Positions 1 to 9,310 of a stretch of 64,000 nt of DNA are shown piece after piece; within the stretch, counting starts at the first letter, position 1, and every line of letters starts with the position of its first letter. The notes beneath the pieces were generated by a model. It was not told where the DNA came from and made no database searches. It saw only the letters and a program-made list of their open reading frames with translations. The DNA comes from Candidatus Nitrosopumilus sp. (GTDB lineage: Archaea; Thermoproteota; Nitrososphaeria; Nitrososphaerales; Nitrosopumilaceae). A program made the translations under genes and the position numbers. The stretch lies in contig JAOTTS010000002.1 of NCBI GenBank assembly GCA_029864335.1, positions 20,671-84,670 of the forward strand, given 5' to 3'.

Positions 1-1
1 T

Positions 2-1756
2 AAACAATCAGGTGTCTATGAAGTTCAAATTTCAGTAGCTGATAGTAAACCCTCTGATGATGCAATCCGTTCCATGCAATTCTCTGCTTTATGGCGTGGA
101 AATTTTCACCTTAGAGTAAAAGATGGCCTATTTTCTGAGAAAATCGGAACACCTGATAATCCGCTTCCTTCATCAATTGAAACTCTTGACACTATTTGGA
201 TCGTTGTAACTGATCTATTTTCTTCATTACATTCTGTATTTCATGTTCCATTGAAAAAATCCTCAACACAAGTGTACACTGAAACTCAAACTGAAACTAA
301 AATTTCTGAAAATCTAAAAACTGAACAACCACCAAAATCAACTGTAAGATCTTCAAGGTCTGCAAGTTTTCCTGGTGACAAAGGACATACTGGTCCACCT
401 GGACCACCTGGTTATAAAGGACCTACTGGACCGCTAGGACCACCTGGTGATAAAGGACCGCCAGGACCTACTGGACCGCTAGGACCACCTGGATCGATTG
501 GAAATAAAGGGCCCACTGGACCGCTAGGACCCCTTGGTGATAAAGGAGCAACCGGTGACAAAGGTCCTCAAGGTGACAAGGGCATTTCTGGTGATAAAGG
601 AGCAACCGGTGACAAAGGTTCTACAGGTGACAAAGGCGACAAAGGTGATAAAGGAATTGTTGGACCACCTGGTGATAAAGGGGAAAAAGGTTCAACTGGT
701 CCAGTCGGTGATAAAGGAGCAACCGGATTAAAAGGTCCACCTGGTGATAAAGGGGAAAAAGGTCCAACTGGACCCCCTGGTGATAAAGGACTTTCTGGAT
801 TAAGAGGGTCTCCAGGGGAAAAAGGTGACAAGGGTCAACAAGGTCCACTTGGTGACAAAGGATTAACAGGTCCAACTGGACCCCCTGGTGATAAAGGAGC
901 AACCGGTTTATCTGGTGTTCAAGGAGAAAAAGGTCTTCAAGGTTCATCTGGACCCCTTGGAGAAAAAGGTCCAACTGGACCCCCTGGTGACAAGGGTCAA
1001 CCTGGTCCACTTGGTGACAAAGGATTAACAGGTCCACCAGGATCACCTGGTGACAAAGGATCTGTTGGCCAACCTGGACCCCTTGGAGAAAAAGGTAATC
1101 GTGGTGTTGAAGGACCCCCTGGTGACAAAGGTCCACAAGGTCTACAAGGTCCTACTGGATCTAAAGGTCTGACCGGAGTGCCAGGCCCACAAGGTGAGAA
1201 AGGAGAAAAAGGTGCTGTAGGACCCCTTGGAGAAAAAGGTAATCGTGGTGTTGAAGGACCCCCTGGTGACAAAGGTCCACAAGGTCCACAAGGTCCTGCT
1301 GGATCTAAAGGTCTGACCGGAGTGCCAGGCCCACAAGGTGAGAAAGGAGAAAAAGGTGCTGTAGGACCCCTTGGAGAAAAAGGTCCTACTGGCCCAATGG
1401 GACCGTCAGGAGAAAAAGGTCCACAAGGTCCACAAGGTTCACAAGGTGAACGTGGGACTACCGGACCGTCAGGAGAAAAAGGTCCACAAGGTCCACAAGG
1501 AATTCAGGGTCCACAAGGTGAACGAGGTCCAACAGGTCCAATCGGTTCTATTGGTGATCAAGGCCCAAGAGGTGATCAAGGTCCAGTAGGACCTGCAGGC
1601 CCAAGAGGTCCACCAGGTCCACCAGGAGAAAAGGGACCATCAGGTGGAATGTCATCTGAACAAAAAGCACTATTCAAAGATTTGTTGGAGATTTTAACAA
1701 ACAAAAATGTCATCTCAACTGAAGAACAAATTAAATTGATGAGTTATCTTTACTGA
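2..1756 (+). CDS. Collagen-like Gly-X-Y repeat protein, 5'-truncated by the window edge
   Basis: The reading frame is open from base 2, so the gene begins before the window and the ATG at 74 is internal. About 124 visible non-repetitive residues come first. They are followed by roughly 140 apparently uninterrupted Gly-X-Y triplets (bases about 374-1648) and a 36-residue charged helical tail. Triplets are mostly [12 protein letters not shown] and GPQ. Lys-Gly-Asp and Lys-Gly-Glu junctions are known to stabilise collagen triple helices without hydroxyproline. A 144-base unit is duplicated inside the repeat. Prokaryotic collagen-like proteins usually form extracellular stalks or fibres; that role here is inference, because any signal peptide lies outside the window. 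The short C-terminal helix could be a trimerisation element. Confidence 0.9.
   Translation, partial: KQSGVYEVQISVADSKPSDDAIRSMQFSALWRGNFHLRVKDGLFSEKIGTPDNPLPSSIETLDTIWIVVTDLFSSLHSVFHVPLKKSSTQVYTETQTETKISENLKTEQPPKSTVRSSRSASFPGDKGHTGPPGPPGYKGPTGPLGPPGDKGPPGPTGPLGPPGSIGNKGPTGPLGPLGDKGATGDKGPQGDKGISGDKGATGDKGSTGDKGDKGDKGIVGPPGDKGEKGSTGPVGDKGATGLKGPPGDKGEKGPTGPPGDKGLSGLRGSPGEKGDKGQQGPLGDKGLTGPTGPPGDKGATGLSGVQGEKGLQGSSGPLGEKGPTGPPGDKGQPGPLGDKGLTGPPGSPGDKGSVGQPGPLGEKGNRGVEGPPGDKGPQGLQGPTGSKGLTGVPGPQGEKGEKGAVGPLGEKGNRGVEGPPGDKGPQGPQGPAGSKGLTGVPGPQGEKGEKGAVGPLGEKGPTGPMGPSGEKGPQGPQGSQGERGTTGPSGEKGPQGPQGIQGPQGERGPTGPIGSIGDQGPRGDQGPVGPAGPRGPPGPPGEKGPSGGMSSEQKALFKDLLEILTNKNVISTEEQIKLMSYLY
1076..1363 (+). 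repeat. Tandem 144-base duplication inside the collagen-like gene
   Basis: Bases 1076-1219 and 1220-1363 are near-identical copies in the same frame (48 codons, 16 Gly-X-Y triplets each). I see only two substitutions (a tct/tcc-type change and act/gct). The next copy starts with the same GPLGEKG phrase and then diverges. This indicates recent unequal recombination or slippage that preserved the triplet phase. Confidence 0.85.
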
Positions 1757-1962
1757 TTATTTTTTGTCTGTGTCAATTTAATGTTAAAAAAATTTTTACA
1801 ATTTTAATTTTCCATGATTTTCAAAAACTTTGTTTGTAACAAAATTCTTCAATTATTTTTCACTATTTTAAGCAATCAAAATTGTATAGTTTTCACTAAT
1901 TAATTTAGAAAAATGGAAAACAATTCGTCGTCTAGATGACGATTGTTAGTTTACTGACGAGA

Positions 1963-2073
1963 TTATCGTCGTTTTGCTGCTTTTCTCTTTGGAGCTGCTT
2001 TTCTCTTTGGAGCTGCTCTAGTAGATGTTTTAGTTGATCTACGTTTAGTTACAGCTTTTCTTTTTGTAGCCAT
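1963..2073 (-). CDS. Tiny Lys/Arg/Ala-rich basic protein, 36 aa
   Basis: A 36-residue frame from ATG at 2073 encodes almost only Lys, Arg, Ala, Thr, Ser and Pro, with the phrase APKRKA twice in tandem. The composition resembles histone H1-type tails and other disordered nucleic-acid-binding peptides. Binding of DNA or RNA is inferred from charge only. It lies convergent to the collagen-like gene and is too short for ordinary gene callers. An analogous Lys/Thr-rich protein lies at 56277-56519. Confidence 0.6.
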   Translation of the reverse strand: MATKRKAVTKRRSTKTSTRAAPKRKAAPKRKAAKRR

Positions 2074-2370
2074 TACTGAATCGAGATTTTCATTGTTTTT
2101 CAGTGGTTAAACTAAAGAAATTTACACAAATTGATTACAATTTGTCAAGTAATTTTTTCTAAAAAATTTTGTTGATCGTAATTTTTTAAAAATATTTTTT
2201 ATGATAAACATATATCTTAACATTTACTAATTTATCACAACTCTTTTCTATTTTACTCTTGTATATTGACAACTCCACATGACGAAAATATTTTTCATTT
2301 TATTTTTATTATCAAAAAATTATTTCTTTATTTATTATTGATCTAATTTTTCATTTTTTTAAAATTCATT

Positions 2371-3474
2371 TTAACGTCTTTTAATAATTGTCAAAACATC
2401 TTCATCTAATAAAATATGGTTCAAACCTACTCTCTGTCCACCGAATTTCACACTTTTTCCCCACACCAAACCATATCTGAATTCTCTTTTCAATCTACGG
2501 TGTAGTTTGTTACAAATATCTTCAACTGTATCTCCTTCTCTGGCAATCAATGGTTCTTTGAAATCTGTTTCTCCACCTTTTGGCCGCATGTAAATTCTGA
2601 TAAATTTTAATTTCTCATAGATCTTTTCTTTAAGTAAATCCACATTGATATTTGAATTTGCTGAAACTTCTATAACATCAGATTTTATTTTTGTCTTTAA
2701 ATCTTTTAGAAATTCTTTATCAACTAAATCAATTTTATTCAAAATAGTAAGTGCTTTAGAATAACTGATATTCCCAGCAATATGATCTGCTAGTTGTTCT
2801 GATGTTAGATCTTCTCTTACTACAACACGTGCACTGACTATTCCATAAAGATGTAAAATGTCTTTGAGATGTTTCTCTGTAATTTTTGTTAATTTCACTT
2901 GCTGTGCAATTGCAATTCCGCCCATTGATGCTTTTTCTATTGTAATATTTGGAGGTAATTGATTAAGTCTAATTCCTATATTTCCTAATTCGTTTACAAG
3001 CACATCTTCATGAAATGGCTGAAATACATCTAATATCAATAACACAAGATCTGCTGTTCTTGCAACAGATAAAATTCTCTTTCCTAACCCCTTTCCTGTA
3101 GATGCTCCTTTGATAATTCCTGGAAGGTCTAACATTTGGATTTTTGCACCTCTATATTCCATCATGCCTGGAACAACTGTAAGTGTAGTGAATTGAAAAG
3201 CTCCTACTGCTGATTTAGCTCCAGTCATTTTGTTTAGCAGTGTTGATTTTCCAACACTTGGTAATCCAATAAACACAATTGTTGCGTCACCATTTCTCCT
3301 GACATCGAATCCATCTTGTTTCATTCCTGATTTTTTGGTAATGTCTGCCTCTTGCTCTCTTTTCAACTTTGCAATCTTTGCTTTTAGTAGACCGATATGA
3401 TGTTCTGTAGCTTTGTTAATCTGAGTTTTTGCCATTTCATCTTGAATGGCTTTAATTTTTTCAGGAATCCCCAA
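2371..3474 (-). CDS. DRG/Rbg-family GTP-binding protein with TGS domain
   Basis: 367 residues, full length for archaeal DRG proteins. A basic helical N terminus (about 1-60) leads into a G domain with G1 GLPSVGKST (70-78), G3 DLPGI (116-120), G4 NKID (246-249) and G5 SAN (271-273). A C-terminal TGS domain (about 293-367) carries the usual EGDTVEDIC and VGLNHIL phrases. DRG GTPases bind ribosomes or polysomes and are thought to help translation; the exact archaeal role is not settled. The upstream gene on the same strand (DUF504-like) ends two bases before this ATG, so the pair is probably co-transcribed. Confidence 0.93.
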   Translation of the reverse strand: MGIPEKIKAIQDEMAKTQINKATEHHIGLLKAKIAKLKREQEADITKKSGMKQDGFDVRRNGDATIVFIGLPSVGKSTLLNKMTGAKSAVGAFQFTTLTVVPGMMEYRGAKIQMLDLPGIIKGASTGKGLGKRILSVARTADLVLLILDVFQPFHEDVLVNELGNIGIRLNQLPPNITIEKASMGGIAIAQQVKLTKITEKHLKDILHLYGIVSARVVVREDLTSEQLADHIAGNISYSKALTILNKIDLVDKEFLKDLKTKIKSDVIEVSANSNINVDLLKEKIYEKLKFIRIYMRPKGGETDFKEPLIAREGDTVEDICNKLHRRLKREFRYGLVWGKSVKFGGQRVGLNHILLDEDVLTIIKRR

Positions 3475-3476
3475 TA

Positions 3477-3704
3477 CTATTCATCTCTTGTTACATTCTT
3501 TTCAAATAAAATCGTATTACTCTTCTTAATTTTCTTAATTCTATTTATTGGAATAGTTTGAAAATTATTTGACTGAATTAAAAATTCTGGCAGTGACGAT
3601 TCTTTAATTTTCTGAAAATCTCTATAGAAAATTCTATATGATTTTGGTTCATCTGCAAACAGTGCTTTACTGAAAATTTCTTCTATTGAACCTTTCTTTC
3701 CCAT
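3477..3704 (-). CDS. DUF504/MJ1316-like small protein
   Basis: 75 residues from ATG. The opening GKKGSIEEIFSKALFAD, a central YRDF and the closing IPINRIKKIKK match my recollection of the archaeal DUF504 (MJ1316) fold: an N-terminal helix followed by strands ending in an IP-x-HRI-x-I phrase (here IPINRI). DUF504 proteins are suspected to act in RNA processing or repair but have no firm function. It sits two bases upstream of the DRG GTPase, which suggests a shared RNA or translation role. The family assignment is by eye and only moderate; the gene itself is convincing from spacing and length. Confidence 0.65.
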   Translation of the reverse strand: MGKKGSIEEIFSKALFADEPKSYRIFYRDFQKIKESSLPEFLIQSNNFQTIPINRIKKIKKSNTILFEKNVTRDE

Positions 3705-3804
3705 GCTTTTAATTTCATTTCTCTTCTAATAAGATGTCTTTGAATTTTTGATTATCTTTCTTACTTTCTTATCATTTTTTAACAGTGATTAGTTTTTAGA
3801 TCAC

Positions 3805-4386
3805 ATGAGAAAAATTCTCCTTTATTCAATCATTGGGTTTTTTATCATTCTTTATTTTAGTTTGACCATTTTTATCTTGCCTGAAAAATATCTTTCAAAT
3901 GAACAACTAGTTCCTCAGCCCTACTTTGAAGTAATCTTGTCCAACTCGGAGATTTCCTTAGGTGATTCTTTTCAACTGAGTATAGTTTCAGAAAATAGGG
4001 GTGATTACGGTGACATCCATATTCTTTCAACTTCATTTCCAACTCTTTCTGAAATTGAGGGAATAGTAGAAATCGTAACTTATGATTTTACTCAATCATC
4101 TGTCCATATTACCCCTGGTGATGAAATAGGCGCCAAATACAGTGGTGGATTGGAATCTATAATTGCAAAATATCCCTCAATTGAAGCAATGAATAGGCCC
4201 ATTTTACCTGATGCAAAAAATCATCTTGAACTAATCATCACTCCTGAAAAACCAGGTATCTTTACGATCTATGTGAAATCTATTGATATTCCACATACTA
4301 GTAATCAATCACACTACCCTTATTCAGGTATTTTAGATCATCAGGATGAATATGTTTTAGATTATTCAGTAAATGTAAATCCCTAA
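3805..4386 (+). CDS. Membrane-anchored extracytoplasmic protein, unknown function
   Basis: 193 residues starting with a hydrophobic segment (about 5-28) that would act as a signal anchor. The rest is a beta-rich domain with phrases such as NSEISLGDSFQLSIVSENRG and ITPEKPGIFTIYV, typical of immunoglobulin-like or CARDB-like extracellular domains. It lies 25 bases upstream of a multi-pass membrane protein on the same strand, so the two may work as a pair at the membrane. I do not recognise a specific family. Confidence 0.7.
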   Translation: MRKILLYSIIGFFIILYFSLTIFILPEKYLSNEQLVPQPYFEVILSNSEISLGDSFQLSIVSENRGDYGDIHILSTSFPTLSEIEGIVEIVTYDFTQSSVHITPGDEIGAKYSGGLESIIAKYPSIEAMNRPILPDAKNHLELIITPEKPGIFTIYVKSIDIPHTSNQSHYPYSGILDHQDEYVLDYSVNVNP

Positions 4387-4411
4387 TATTTTATGAAATG
4401 CTAGAGACACC

Positions 4412-5497
4412 ATGCCGCTATCTCAATCTGATCTTCCCAAGAAATTTTTAGAAATTCATTCTGAAAGGATTTTTCTTTTTGGAAGTATTTTTACAAGTTT
4501 TGGAATATTGCTAGTGACAGTAGGTGGAAGCTGGGATATTACAAATCATCTGCTAAACAGACCTGAAACCTTTTTCTCACCTCCACATGCTTTGATGTAT
4601 ACTGGTGTTGCCATATCTTTGATTGGTGTGGTTCTTTCTTTTTTTGGATGGCATAATTTACAAAATTCTAAAGATTACTATTTTCAATCTCTTAAAATTA
4701 AATTAATTGGAATTGGATTGCTTATCGGAGCTGGCCCTTTTGATTTTGTCTGGCATTCTAATTTTGGTTTAGATGGTTTGCTCAGCCCTCCTCATTTGAC
4801 ATTGATACTTGGAATGTTTCTATGCAGTATAGGTGGAATGATTGGGATTTCAAAATACCTGAAAATCAATAATTTGAAATCTATATTTTCATATTTGTTA
4901 ATCTTAGCTGTTTTGCCAATATGGCTTTCTGGTTCTGGAATAATCTCTTCATTATCTTTGCCTTTTTCAAACACTGATTATTTTGAATTAAATCCTGAAC
5001 CTACATTTGCTTTTTTTGTAGCCAGTATGGCTTTTCCTTTTTTAATTTCATTTTCAATGTTGTTAATTTTTAGACTGTCTAATCTCAGATTTGGAATGAT
5101 GAGTCTACTTGGAGGCTTGTTTTTGTTAATTTACAGTTCTACTGCAATTGTTCCAAATTTTGCCTTGTTTGATTCAATACAATTTTACTCGTTAAATTTA
5201 ATCCCTTTTGTAATATCTGACATTTTTTTGAGAATTAATAACTCTAAAAAATCTCTGATTTTTGTAGGTGGGTTACTAGGTTCTATATTTTACATGATTT
5301 ACTATCCTTATGTTATGTATACCTTCAATGAGAGCCTACTTGGAAAGTTAGTTTCACCAAGCTTAATCTATTTTGTATATTTTGAATTGATTGAAACTGT
5401 TTTACTTTATACCGTGATTCCTGCCATAATTATGGGCATAATTGCTGTGTTTGTATCTGAGAAATTCTCGAGAAAGATATTGATGAAAAAATCTTAG
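4412..5497 (+). CDS. Multi-pass integral membrane protein, unknown function
   Basis: 361 residues with about nine or ten predicted membrane spans, starting near residues 20-38. Histidines and tryptophans near the membrane faces (SPPHALMYTG, FVWHSNFG, SPPHLTLILG) repeat a P-P-H-x-L/T pattern that could bind a metal or haem; that is speculation. It follows the anchored beta-rich protein by 25 bases and probably shares its transcript. Downstream, after a 47-base gap, comes phosphoglycolate phosphatase. No transporter signature was recognised. Confidence 0.7.
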   Translation: MPLSQSDLPKKFLEIHSERIFLFGSIFTSFGILLVTVGGSWDITNHLLNRPETFFSPPHALMYTGVAISLIGVVLSFFGWHNLQNSKDYYFQSLKIKLIGIGLLIGAGPFDFVWHSNFGLDGLLSPPHLTLILGMFLCSIGGMIGISKYLKINNLKSIFSYLLILAVLPIWLSGSGIISSLSLPFSNTDYFELNPEPTFAFFVASMAFPFLISFSMLLIFRLSNLRFGMMSLLGGLFLLIYSSTAIVPNFALFDSIQFYSLNLIPFVISDIFLRINNSKKSLIFVGGLLGSIFYMIYYPYVMYTFNESLLGKLVSPSLIYFVYFELIETVLLYTVIPAIIMGIIAVFVSEKFSRKILMKKS

Positions 5498-5544
5498 AAT
5501 TTTCATTACGTAGCAAATATTATTCGGTTCAAAAAACAAATTTT

Positions 5545-6240
5545 GTGAAAAAGAAGACATTTGCAGTAGATATTGATGGAACAATAACTGAAAATGGTGG
5601 GGGTAGAATTCACTTGGATGCACTAGATGCATTAAGGCGTTTAACCAATATGGGTCATGACGTAATTTTTGTTACTGGCAGATCATCTGTAGAAGGATAT
5701 TTGCTTTCAGTATTCGGGGGAACAACAAAAATTGCTGTTGGTGAAAATGGTGGTTGTATAACTCTTGATTCAAATGATCATATTTTGTTAGGAAATATTG
5801 AGGAATGCAAAACTGCACTAGAAGTAATTAAAAACAATATTGACAATGTTAAAGAAAAACTTGTTTTTCCTAGAATGACTGAAGTTGTTTTAGAGAGAAC
5901 ATTTGATTTAGATGCTGCAAGAAAAATACTTTCTGAAAATAACATTAATGTGGAATTATCTGACAGTCAATATGCATTTCATATCAATTCCTCAGGAATT
6001 AACAAGGGTACAGGGTTTTCCAAAATTATGAAAAAGCATTTCATTTTAAGAGAGGATGTTGTTGCAATTGGTGATAGTGCAACAGATATTCCTTTATTTG
6101 AAGTGGCTAAAACAAGCATTGCACTTGGAAATGCTTCTGATCTGGTCAAATCTAAGGCTACAATGACCGTATCTGCTAATGCGGGAGATGGAGTAATTGA
6201 GGCATTAGATAAATTAGCGCCTAAATTATCTGAGATATAA
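5545..6240 (+). CDS. pgp: Phosphoglycolate phosphatase (archaeal HAD type)
   Basis: 231 residues from a GTG start. HAD motif I is DIDGT (residues 9-13), motif II lies in IFVTGRSS, and motif III/IV is in AIGDSATDIPLFEVA near the C terminus. The overall pattern matches the TA0175-type archaeal phosphoglycolate phosphatase, which hydrolyses 2-phosphoglycolate to glycolate. Glycolate could feed the FAD-linked oxidase at 58072-59523, although the two are 52 kb apart. The stop is one base before the argS ATG, so the genes are probably co-transcribed. A broader sugar-phosphatase activity is possible. Confidence 0.85.
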   Translation: MKKKTFAVDIDGTITENGGGRIHLDALDALRRLTNMGHDVIFVTGRSSVEGYLLSVFGGTTKIAVGENGGCITLDSNDHILLGNIEECKTALEVIKNNIDNVKEKLVFPRMTEVVLERTFDLDAARKILSENNINVELSDSQYAFHINSSGINKGTGFSKIMKKHFILREDVVAIGDSATDIPLFEVAKTSIALGNASDLVKSKATMTVSANAGDGVIEALDKLAPKLSEI

Positions 6241-6241
6241 C

Positions 6242-8128
6242 ATGACGTTCAAATCAATAATTGATGAAATTAAAAATAATCTGAGCAAGATACTTGATGA
6301 ACTTTTCATATCTGATGTAAAATTTAGTGTAGAACCTGCAAAACCTGGATTTGGTGATGTAAGCTCAAATGTTTCCTTTTTACTTGCAAAACAACTCAAA
6401 AAAAATCCAAAAGAAATTGCTGATATGTTTTCTAAAAAATTTCAAGATTGTACAAACACCCTAGTTTTGAAAACTGAGGCACACCCTTCAGGATATCTAA
6501 ATTTCTATGCAGACTGGGAGAAATTAAGTCAATTGATTCTATCGGAATCCTATCTTGATGAATTTGGAGATGTTGATATTGGAAAAAACTCTACGATTGT
6601 AGTTGAACATACCAGTGTAAATCCTAACAAAGCTCTTCACATAGGACATATTCGAAATATTATCATCGGTGATACTGTGTCTAGAATATTAGAAAAAGCA
6701 AATTACAAGGTCAATGTTCTAAATTATATTGATGATTCCGGTCTTCAAGTGGCCGATATCATAGTTGGTTTCAAGCACTTTGGTTTTGCTGAAGAATCCC
6801 CTAACGGAAAGAAATTTGATCATTATTGTGGCGATGATGTTTATGTTAAAACAACTGAAAAATATGAAGCAGATCCTAGTCTTGAAGAGATAAGAAAAAA
6901 GGTCCTCAGAGAACTTGAGAATGGGGATTCTGAAACTGCAAAATTTGCAGATAATATCACAAGAAAAGTTTTGGCAGGACAACTTGAAACATGCTGGAAT
7001 TTAGATGTGTTTTATGACTGCCTTAATTTTGAATCTCAGATTATTCGTTCTGGACTTTGGAGTGAAATATTTGAAAAACTCAAAGAGATGTCTCTTATAG
7101 AGTTTGAAAAAGAAGGAAAGAATGTTGGTTGCTGGGTAATTCGAGGGGAAAATAAAGAAGAGGATAAGGTTATTGTCCGAAGTAATGATACTGCAACATA
7201 TATTGCAAAGGATATTCCATATGCTGCTTGGAAGCTGGGACTACTTGATGACCCATTTAATTATAAAAAATATGAAAAAGAACAGCCTAATTCTAGAGAA
7301 CTCTGGCAAACCACTTTGAATAAAAATAATCCAATTTCTAAAAACTTCACTGGGGGAAAAGTTGTTACTGTAATTGACTCTCGTCAAGCAAGACTGCAAA
7401 AAATCATTACATCGCTCATGGGAAAATTCAAATCTATTCCTGATGCATATGTTCATCTTGGCTATGAATCTGTAACGCTTAGTTCAGAAACTGCAAAGGC
7501 ACTCGGTTTGGATACTGAAGGAAAACAAGCTCAAATGTCTGGCAGAAAGGGATTGTATGTCAACGCAGATTCTGTTTACAAACTACTAAAAGAGAAAACA
7601 AAAGAAGAAACCAAAAAACGACATTCAGAAATGAATCCCTCTGAAATTGAAAAAATTGCTCACAATGTATCTGTTGCTACTTTGCGTTATGAAATGATTA
7701 AGCAAGATTTGGATAAAATCATTACATTTGATTTAACAAAATCTCTTAGTTTGGAAGGTGATACTGCAACATACATACAATATACTCATGCCAGGGCATC
7801 TAGAATTTTGGAGAAATCTAATCGTACTCCAACAATCGATATTGATTTTTCTCTACTCAAAGAGAAATCTGAAATTGATCTGATTAAAAATATAGGTCTT
7901 TTCAATTTGCAAGTACGTGATGCTGCAAATAATTTATCTCCTAAAGTAATTGCTAGATACTGTCATGATTTGGCAGTAGCATTCAATTCATTCTATGAGA
8001 ATGCTAAGGTTTTAGAATTAGGTGATCTAAATCTTGAAAACTCCAGACTATGTTTGGTTAATTCCTTTAAAATTACACTTGAAAAGGCATTGAATCTTTT
8101 AGGAATTACTGCACCTGATAGAATGTAA
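6242..8128 (+). CDS. argS: Arginyl-tRNA synthetase
   Basis: 628 residues, close to the usual class I ArgRS length. An N-terminal Add-1 domain (about 1-100) precedes the HIGH motif in HTSVNPNKALHIGHIRN (HIGH at 133-136). The KMSKS-position loop is MSGRKG (about 432-437), a typical archaeal variant. The C terminus carries the anticodon-binding DALR-type helices with HDLAVAFNSFYENAKVL. It charges tRNA-Arg with arginine in the cytoplasm. It is co-directional with and one base downstream of pgp, and is followed by a strong hairpin. Confidence 0.97.
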   Translation: MTFKSIIDEIKNNLSKILDELFISDVKFSVEPAKPGFGDVSSNVSFLLAKQLKKNPKEIADMFSKKFQDCTNTLVLKTEAHPSGYLNFYADWEKLSQLILSESYLDEFGDVDIGKNSTIVVEHTSVNPNKALHIGHIRNIIIGDTVSRILEKANYKVNVLNYIDDSGLQVADIIVGFKHFGFAEESPNGKKFDHYCGDDVYVKTTEKYEADPSLEEIRKKVLRELENGDSETAKFADNITRKVLAGQLETCWNLDVFYDCLNFESQIIRSGLWSEIFEKLKEMSLIEFEKEGKNVGCWVIRGENKEEDKVIVRSNDTATYIAKDIPYAAWKLGLLDDPFNYKKYEKEQPNSRELWQTTLNKNNPISKNFTGGKVVTVIDSRQARLQKIITSLMGKFKSIPDAYVHLGYESVTLSSETAKALGLDTEGKQAQMSGRKGLYVNADSVYKLLKEKTKEETKKRHSEMNPSEIEKIAHNVSVATLRYEMIKQDLDKIITFDLTKSLSLEGDTATYIQYTHARASRILEKSNRTPTIDIDFSLLKEKSEIDLIKNIGLFNLQVRDAANNLSPKVIARYCHDLAVAFNSFYENAKVLELGDLNLENSRLCLVNSFKITLEKALNLLGITAPDRM

Positions 8129-8131
8129 TGT

Positions 8132-8162
8132 CCTAGAGGGACAACAATGTTGCCGCTCTAGG
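8132..8162 (+). terminator. Stem-loop just after argS, terminator-like
   Basis: CCTAGAG (8132-8138) pairs with CTCTAGG (8156-8162). An inner GG/CC and CAAC/GTTG stem closes a three-base AAT loop, with one unpaired base on each side. TTTT follows at once. Archaeal terminators normally need only U tracts, so so strong a hairpin three bases after the stop codon is notable. It could be a terminator, an mRNA 3' stabiliser or part of a small RNA. Confidence 0.55.
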
Positions 8163-8281
8163 TTTTGTTGGCGTGCAAACCAATTTATGATTACCGTTCT
8201 ACTTTTAGCCCACAAATATCTTTCCATATGTAATGGACACATTATCTGATAAGATTACCATTCAAGAATCCAATCTCGCTG

Positions 8282-8428
8282 ATGCCACAAAGAGCGAATG
8301 CTATATTATTGATTGAGACAATTTTCACGTTTGCACCGATCAAGAACGATGATGAGTTAATCCACTTCCCATCTAATGAACTGCAAAATATTCTTATTTC
8401 CATTTTTGAGAATCATCTATTTGTGTAA
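8282..8428 (+). CDS. Possible 48-aa small protein in the argS-CBS intergenic stretch
   Basis: An ATG frame of 48 codons with hydrophobic and acidic segments (IFTFAPIKNDDELIHF). The 332-base stretch between argS and the next gene otherwise holds the hairpin and an overlapping 27-codon frame at 8233-8316. I recognise no family. It could equally be the tail of a decayed gene. Confidence 0.25.
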   Translation: MPQRANAILLIETIFTFAPIKNDDELIHFPSNELQNILISIFENHLFV

Positions 8429-8460
8429 ATATTGAGAATGCATTAAAAAAATGATATTTT

Positions 8461-9276
8461 TTGTCAATTACCAATAAAACTTTGAAAGAATTACTGCCTT
8501 TATCATTTACTTCTACTCCTGCAGTCAGTATTAGAAAAGAAAATAAAATGTGGGTTGCAACTGGCATGCTTATTCATTATTTGGAATCTTTTACAGATTC
8601 CCTTGTTGTAACTGAAGGTGATGAAATACCCATTGGTGTTATTGGAGGCAGAGAGATAATTGAGAATATTTTTAAAAATCCATCTCCAAATTTTTTTGAT
8701 AATACTACTGTTGAACAAATTTTTGACAAAAACCTGATAATTTTATCTGCAAATACTACTCTTGACGAACTTCTTACTACATGGAAGAAGAGCAGACGTG
8801 CATTTTCTATAATTCCAAATCATTTGGGAGGATATTCTGCCATTTCTGGAAGAAAATTGTTAGAAATTGGTGCTAACTGTGTTACTGATTTGACTCTCTC
8901 TGAATTTCCAAACAAAAATGTGGTTTCTTTTGAAAAAGATAACTCCATAAAAGAAATAATTCAACTGATGCTAGAAAATAACACCAGAAAACTATTGCTA
9001 AAAAATACAAATTATTTTATCAGTGATCGTATATTGATTCAAAGCATTGCAAAAGATTTTGACTTTTTTAGAAATGTAAAATTTTTAGATAGGAAATTTG
9101 AAGAATCATTCAAACTTGAAGAAGCTACAAAAATTTCTAAAAACATGAATTTAACAGAAATTTCAAAGATGATGTATGTGATGCCTCACCCTTGTGTGAT
9201 CTATCAAGACCGGGTAATTACTCCTTGGGACATTTGTATGATTTTAGAATCCGACAGAATTGAGTTTATGGGCTAA
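8461..9276 (+). CDS. CBS-domain-like regulatory protein
   Basis: 271 residues from a TTG start preceded by a T-rich stretch. The layout suggests tandem CBS modules. The phrases EIPIGVIGGREIIENI, ILSANTTLDELLTTWKKSRRAFSIIPN and VVSFEKDNSIKEIIQLMLENNTRKLLL follow the usual CBS pattern, in which a threshold phrase is followed by a helix and a strand. CBS pairs generally bind adenosyl ligands and regulate other proteins. No catalytic domain is attached. The assignment is by pattern only; sequence divergence is high, so an unrelated regulator remains possible. Confidence 0.55.
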   Translation: MSITNKTLKELLPLSFTSTPAVSIRKENKMWVATGMLIHYLESFTDSLVVTEGDEIPIGVIGGREIIENIFKNPSPNFFDNTTVEQIFDKNLIILSANTTLDELLTTWKKSRRAFSIIPNHLGGYSAISGRKLLEIGANCVTDLTLSEFPNKNVVSFEKDNSIKEIIQLMLENNTRKLLLKNTNYFISDRILIQSIAKDFDFFRNVKFLDRKFEESFKLEEATKISKNMNLTEISKMMYVMPHPCVIYQDRVITPWDICMILESDRIEFMG

Positions 9277-9310
9277 CCCTTGAAGGAAAAACTATTTTCC
9301 ATTTTATTAT

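Noticed and set aside
568..1336. Long open frames on the opposite strand and in other frames of the collagen-like gene
   Set aside because: They are repeats of Pro/Ser/Leu/His produced by the Gly-X-Y codon pattern; the + strand frame explains the sequence fully.
374..1648. CRISPR-like short repeats
   Set aside because: Repeats are 9-base triplet-codon units in frame without spacers; they are protein-coding.
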